DNA of 64,000 bases from Streptomyces uncialis (GTDB lineage: Bacteria > Actinomycetota > Actinomycetes > Streptomycetales > Streptomycetaceae), in NCBI RefSeq assembly GCF_036250755.1, contig NZ_CP109583.1:1798001-1862000 (forward strand), read 5' to 3'. Below are positions 60,688 to 64,000 of this stretch, one piece after another; the first letter of the stretch is position 1; each line of letters starts with the position of its first letter. The notes beneath the pieces are model-generated. The model searched no databases. It worked only from the letters and a program-made list of their open reading frames with translations, and was not told the origin of the DNA. The translations under genes and the position numbers were made by a program.

Positions 60688-61526
60688 GGCTGGACCAGCC
60701 CTTCGTAGGCGTCGGGGCGGCGGTCGCGGTAGAACGCCCACTGGGTGCGGACCTCGTCGATCAGTCCGAGGTCGAGGTCCCGGACCAGGAGTTCTTCCGC
60801 CTGGTCCCCGGCCGGTTCACCGACGAACTGCCCGCGCGGGTCCACGAAGTAGCTGGTGCCGTAGAAGTCGTTGTCGCCGTACTCCTCCCGTCCGACGCGG
60901 TTGATCGCGGCGATGAAGTACTCGTTGGCGACGGCCGCCGCGGGCTGTTCGAGCTGCCACAGATGCGCGGAGAGTCCGCGTGACGTGGCGGACGGGTTGT
61001 AGACCAGCTGGGCGCCGTTCAGGCCGAGTTGCCGCCAGCCCTCGGGGAAGTGCCGGTCGTAGCAGATGTACACGCCGACGCGTCCCACGGCCGTGTCGAA
61101 GACGGGCCAGCCCAGGTTGCCGGGTTTGAAGTAGTACTTCTCCCAGAACCCCTTGACCTGGGGGATGTGGTGCTTGCGGTACTTGCCGAGGTAGCTGCCG
61201 TCGGCGTCGATCACGGCCGCGGTGTTGTAGTAGAAGCCCGCCTGTTCGACCTCGAAGACGGGGACGACCATGACCAGGCGCAGCTCGGCGGCGAGCGCCT
61301 TCATCCGGGTGACCGTGGGCCCGTCCGGCACCGGTTCCGCCCACCGGTAGTGCTCGGGCTCCTGCACCTGGCAGAAGTACGGGGCGTTGAACACCTCCTG
61401 GAACCCGATGACCTCCGCCCCCTGCCGGGCGGCCTCCCGGGCGTGCTCCTCGTGTTTGGCGATCATGGATTCGCTGTCGCCGGTCCAGGTTGCCTGGACC
61501 AGTGCGGCGCGGACGACGGGTGCCAA
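60684..61526 (-). CDS. Nitrilase-superfamily amidohydrolase, probable beta-ureidopropionase
   Basis: 280 residues. TTG 61526 is the start: AAGGAG sits six bases before it and the protein then begins APVVRAALVQATW. The catalytic triad is visible: Glu in GFQEVF, Lys in YRKHHIPQVKGFWEKYYF and Cys in YICYDRHFPEG. The beta-ureidopropionase subgroup has this extended KHHIPQ... context. It hydrolyses N-carbamoyl-beta-alanine to beta-alanine, CO2 and ammonia. It is first in the operon and overlaps the transaminase by four bases. Confidence 0.93.
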   Translation of the reverse strand: MAPVVRAALVQATWTGDSESMIAKHEEHAREAARQGAEVIGFQEVFNAPYFCQVQEPEHYRWAEPVPDGPTVTRMKALAAELRLVMVVPVFEVEQAGFYYNTAAVIDADGSYLGKYRKHHIPQVKGFWEKYYFKPGNLGWPVFDTAVGRVGVYICYDRHFPEGWRQLGLNGAQLVYNPSATSRGLSAHLWQLEQPAAAVANEYFIAAINRVGREEYGDNDFYGTSYFVDPRGQFVGEPAGDQAEELLVRDLDLGLIDEVRTQWAFYRDRRPDAYEGLVQP

Positions 61527-61957
61527 GAGCTGCTCCTTCGACGGGACGCCAGAGAGCCTCTACGCCCGTAGAAGCGGGCCGTAGGGGGACGAACGTAAGC
61601 CTGTCCGACGAGTGGGGCAAGACCATCGTCATGAACCGGGTGAGTCGATCTCGATTCCTACCCGGCTGGACGACGACGGCCCACCGCCCGGGCCGGCAGC
61701 CCCCGGCCCGGGAGGGCCCGGGGCACCGCGAGGGGTTCGGGCAGGGGTACACGGCCGGGTACGGGCGGGTACGGGCTGAGGGGTACGTAGCCGGGCGGGG
61801 CTTCGGCCGGGCGCCGAGCGGGTACGGACCCGGGTTCGGGTCGTCCCTGTCCGGCGGGCCGGACAGGGACGGAGCGCGCCGCCGACCCCGCCGCGGTCGG
61901 CGGATCGCATGCGGCCGGTGGGCGAACCACGGCCGGACCGCGAGCGGATCGGCCCGC
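61527..61957. other. Intergenic region with a small inverted repeat
   Basis: About 430 bases between the right-end gene (minus) and the pyrimidine operon (minus). CTACGCCCG (61560-61568) and CGGGCCGTAG (61575-61584) form a hairpin with one unpaired base in the 5' region of the operon. GGGTACGG-type words recur at 61750-61800. I see no gene. Confidence 0.35.
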
Positions 61958-64000
61958 TCAGGTGTCGATCCCCGCCACCCGCAGGGCGTGGACGAGGTCC
62001 CAGCGCCGCTGGTCGGAGACCTTCTCCGCGGCCGCCAGGAGCAGCGGGACCAGCCGTGCCGGATCGGTACCGGCGCAGCGCGCGATCTCCTCCGGGGTCC
62101 GCACCCTGACATACGCCTCGACCAGTGCGCGGACCTCGCGGCGGCGGCCCTCGGCGGTGAGTTCGGTGATCACCTCACCGATCTCGGACGGCGGGCGGCC
62201 CACCCCCTGGCGCAGCAGCAGCGCGGCGTCCTGGACGCGCCCTGCGGAGGCGAGCACGTCGGCGATCGCGACGAGCCGTTCCACGGGCAGGGACGCCGCC
62301 TCCCACAGCAGGGTGGCCCAGTCGGCGGCGAGCCCGGCGCGGTGGAGTCCGGCGGCGAGCAGCGGGAACCGGTCGGCGGGGCCGTACGCGGCCTCCACCA
62401 GCACCCCGTGCGCCTCCCCGCCACGGCCCTCGGACCGCAGCCGCACCAACCGGTCGACGGCCTCGGCGGTGGCCCGCAGGGCGGCGCCGTCCGGCGCCGG
62501 TTCGGGCGGGGGCGTGCGCTCGCGGCGGCCGAGGGCCCCCGCGAACCGGGCACCGCGCGGTGCCTTGGTCCCGCTCGGTGGCGTGGGCGCAGCTGCCGGA
62601 CCCGGGTCGGCGCTGTCGTCCGCCCCGGCGAACCGGGCACCGCGCAGCCGGCTGCCCCGGGCGCTGGCGCGGGGCAGGACGGGAGTCGCCGGGCGGGGCG
62701 GGGTCACCGGGGCCGGGCGCGGGGGCCGGGTCGGTCCACGGGCCGGGGGCGGCCGTCGGACCGGGGGCGCCCGGGAAGGCGGGGTCCGGGTACGGGGAGC
62801 GGGTACCGCGCCCCGGCCCGGGACCGGACACGGGACCGGCACCGGGGGCCGGGGTCCACGCGGCAGGCCCACCCGCCCCCTGCTGGGCCTGCTGGGCCTG
62901 CTGGGCCTGCTGGGCCTGCTGGGCCTGCTGGGCCTGCTGGGCCTGCTGGGCCTGCTGGGGGAAGCGTGGTGGACGGGGGTCCGGGGTGCGGGTACCGGGG
63001 GCCGGTGCGCCGGGGACCCGGGGCGGGCGTATCACCGGGGTGCCGGGGCCGGGGGGCGTATGGCGGGGATGCCCGCCGGGAATGCCCCGGTCCGGTGCCG
63101 GTCGGCCGCCTCCGGTCCCGTCAGGGGCGGGAAGACCGTCGTACCCGGGCCCGGGGGCACCCGGTGCCCCCGGGGCGCCGGAGCCCTGGGGGGCGTACGG
63201 CCCGCCCGTGGCGTACCCCGCGGAGGACGGCTCCCGGCCGGGCGCGGGCTCGGCGGAGGTGCGCTCGCCGTCGGGGCCCGAACGGTACGCGCGGGCCGGG
63301 CCCGGCCCGTACGGGTGTTCCGGGGCACCTGCGGCGGGGCCGGACGGGACGGGAGCCGGGGCGGCGGTGCCGGACGCGGGGGTCGGGGTGTGCGGGAAGC
63401 GGCGCGGGGAACCGGGGCGGTCCGGTCGGCCGTCCGGTGCGGTGCGGTCGGCGGGCCCAGGCGATCCGGGCGCCCGGGGTGCGGTTCGTTCGGCGGTCCG
63501 TTCGGCCGGTCGTCCGGCGGGGTGGTCGGCGTCCGGGCGGCCCACCGGGCCCTGGGCGCCGGTCGGGTACGCGGCACGTTCCGCGGGGCGCGGAAGGGGA
63601 CCGGTCAACGGGTCGTCGTCCCCGGCGGACCGGCGCTGAACGGGTACGACATGCTCGGACCCGGTGCCGTCCGCACCCGTACCCGTACCCGCTCCGGCAC
63701 CGGCGGACGGCGTGCCCATGGCGCCCGCGCGCCGTTCCAGCTCCGCCAGCCGGGCCCGCAGTTCACCGCAGCGCGCGGTGGCGCGTTCATGGTCGTCCTG
63801 GGCCCAGGCCAGATCGCGGCGGTACTCGTCGGCCTCCTCGGGGGAGGCGGCGGTGCCGATCAGCCGTCCGAGCTCCAGTCGGCGCTCCGCCGCGTACCGC
63901 TGCTCCCCGAGCATCACGCCGAGCCGTTCGCCGAGCACGTCACGGCCGCCGGGGCGGGTGTCGAAGACACTCAGTGACGCGGCGTGCAACGCACGGGCGC
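61958..64000 (-). CDS. Proline-rich protein with coiled-coil N-terminus and TPR-like C-terminus; apparent frameshift; 5' end beyond window
   Basis: Two halves read in different frames. From the right edge down to about 62700 one frame gives a helical segment (LGERLGVMLGEQRYAAERR, AWAQDDHERATARCGELRAR) followed by a long Pro/Gly/Ala-rich linker with a QQA repeat. From about 62730 to the stop at 61958 another frame gives RGARFAGA (twice), then ALRATAEAVDRLVRLRSEG, ADWATLLWEAASLPVERLVA, IADVLASAGRVQDAALLLRQG and a helical tail. I recall that both halves are joined in one protein in other Streptomyces. The shift must lie in the G/C-run-rich stretch near 62680-62740 and is either a true mutation or a sequencing error. 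No function is known. Confidence 0.7.
62880..62959. repeat. Nine tandem copies of a 9 bp unit (encoding Gln-Gln-Ala)
   Basis: CTGCTGGGC is repeated with starts every nine bases from 62880 to 62952. Read on the minus strand in the gene's N-terminal frame it codes QQA units. A length change by whole units would keep the frame. Confidence 0.85.

Noticed and set aside
62880..62959. CRISPR-like or structural DNA repeat
   Set aside because: It is a 9 bp microsatellite inside a coding frame.
1..64000. tRNA, rRNA or riboswitch genes
   Set aside because: No cloverleaf, rRNA core or known riboswitch consensus was noticed; a covariance-model search could still find short ones.

Overview
The window is high-GC actinobacterial DNA, almost certainly from a Streptomyces chromosome. 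The evidence is the strong G/C third-position bias, frequent GTG and TTG starts, F420-dependent and ethylmalonyl-CoA pathway enzymes, and a ccr-meaA-lyase-MaoC-acyl-CoA dehydrogenase-psd-pssA gene order that I recall from Streptomyces. About 51 protein genes can be supported. I see no rRNA, tRNA, transposase, phage module or CRISPR array. Many long open frames here are only antisense or out-of-frame shadows of real genes.

Layout. 1-8.4 kb: a membrane phosphodiesterase cut by the left edge, repeat cluster A, two metallo-beta-lactamase-fold hydrolases around a DedA protein, and an aminotransferase-like protein that lacks the PLP lysine. 9-18.6 kb: a secreted serine hydrolase, a PCMT-like methyltransferase, an ABC-F ATPase, a PAP2-diacylglycerol-kinase fusion, a SAM methyltransferase, a very small membrane protein, a solitary GvpL/F protein and a VOC protein. 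18.6-33 kb: a DUF5107 protein, a peptidase operon (M55, M20, S66), a secreted phytase-like protein, an NmrA-like/MarR divergent pair with twin palindromes, an SRPBCC protein, a radical SAM protein behind a LexA-type SOS box, a secreted alpha/beta hydrolase, RidA and a HEAT-repeat protein. 33.6-44.7 kb: the ethylmalonyl-CoA pathway (acetyl-CoA assimilation and supply of C4/C5 acyl-CoA building blocks) with a TetR regulator, followed by phosphatidylethanolamine synthesis (psd, pssA). 45.4-49.2 kb: a BCCT osmolyte transporter and an alkylation-repair pair (Ada-AlkA fusion, Ogt).

49.4-52.9 kb holds the most unusual system. A minus-strand operon begins with a 51-residue peptide ending in three near-identical Cys/Ser/Thr/Lys repeats. 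It is followed by a PaaK-like adenylate-forming enzyme, a small protein with an HxxDExWH-type motif and an MFS exporter, all behind a near-consensus promoter. I read this as a candidate RiPP-type pathway in which none of the common RiPP enzymes is present. 53.4-61.5 kb: a phytoene-desaturase-like FAD enzyme, an inositol-phosphatase-family enzyme, a lipoprotein and a reductive pyrimidine catabolism operon (ureidopropionase, transaminase, dihydropyrimidinase, F420 oxidoreductase). The right end holds a proline-rich protein whose reading frame is broken.

Four intergenic clusters (about 2.2-3.3, 11.4-11.8, 32.6-33.3 and 44.9-45.3 kb) carry a family of roughly 65-80 bp repeats. In each cluster all left-hand units face one way and all right-hand units face the other. 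Regulatory elements seen include an SOS box, MarR-type twin operators, a palindrome lodged between the -35 and -10 of the ccr promoter, and three genes whose -10 box lies 6-7 bases before the start codon, suggesting leaderless mRNAs.
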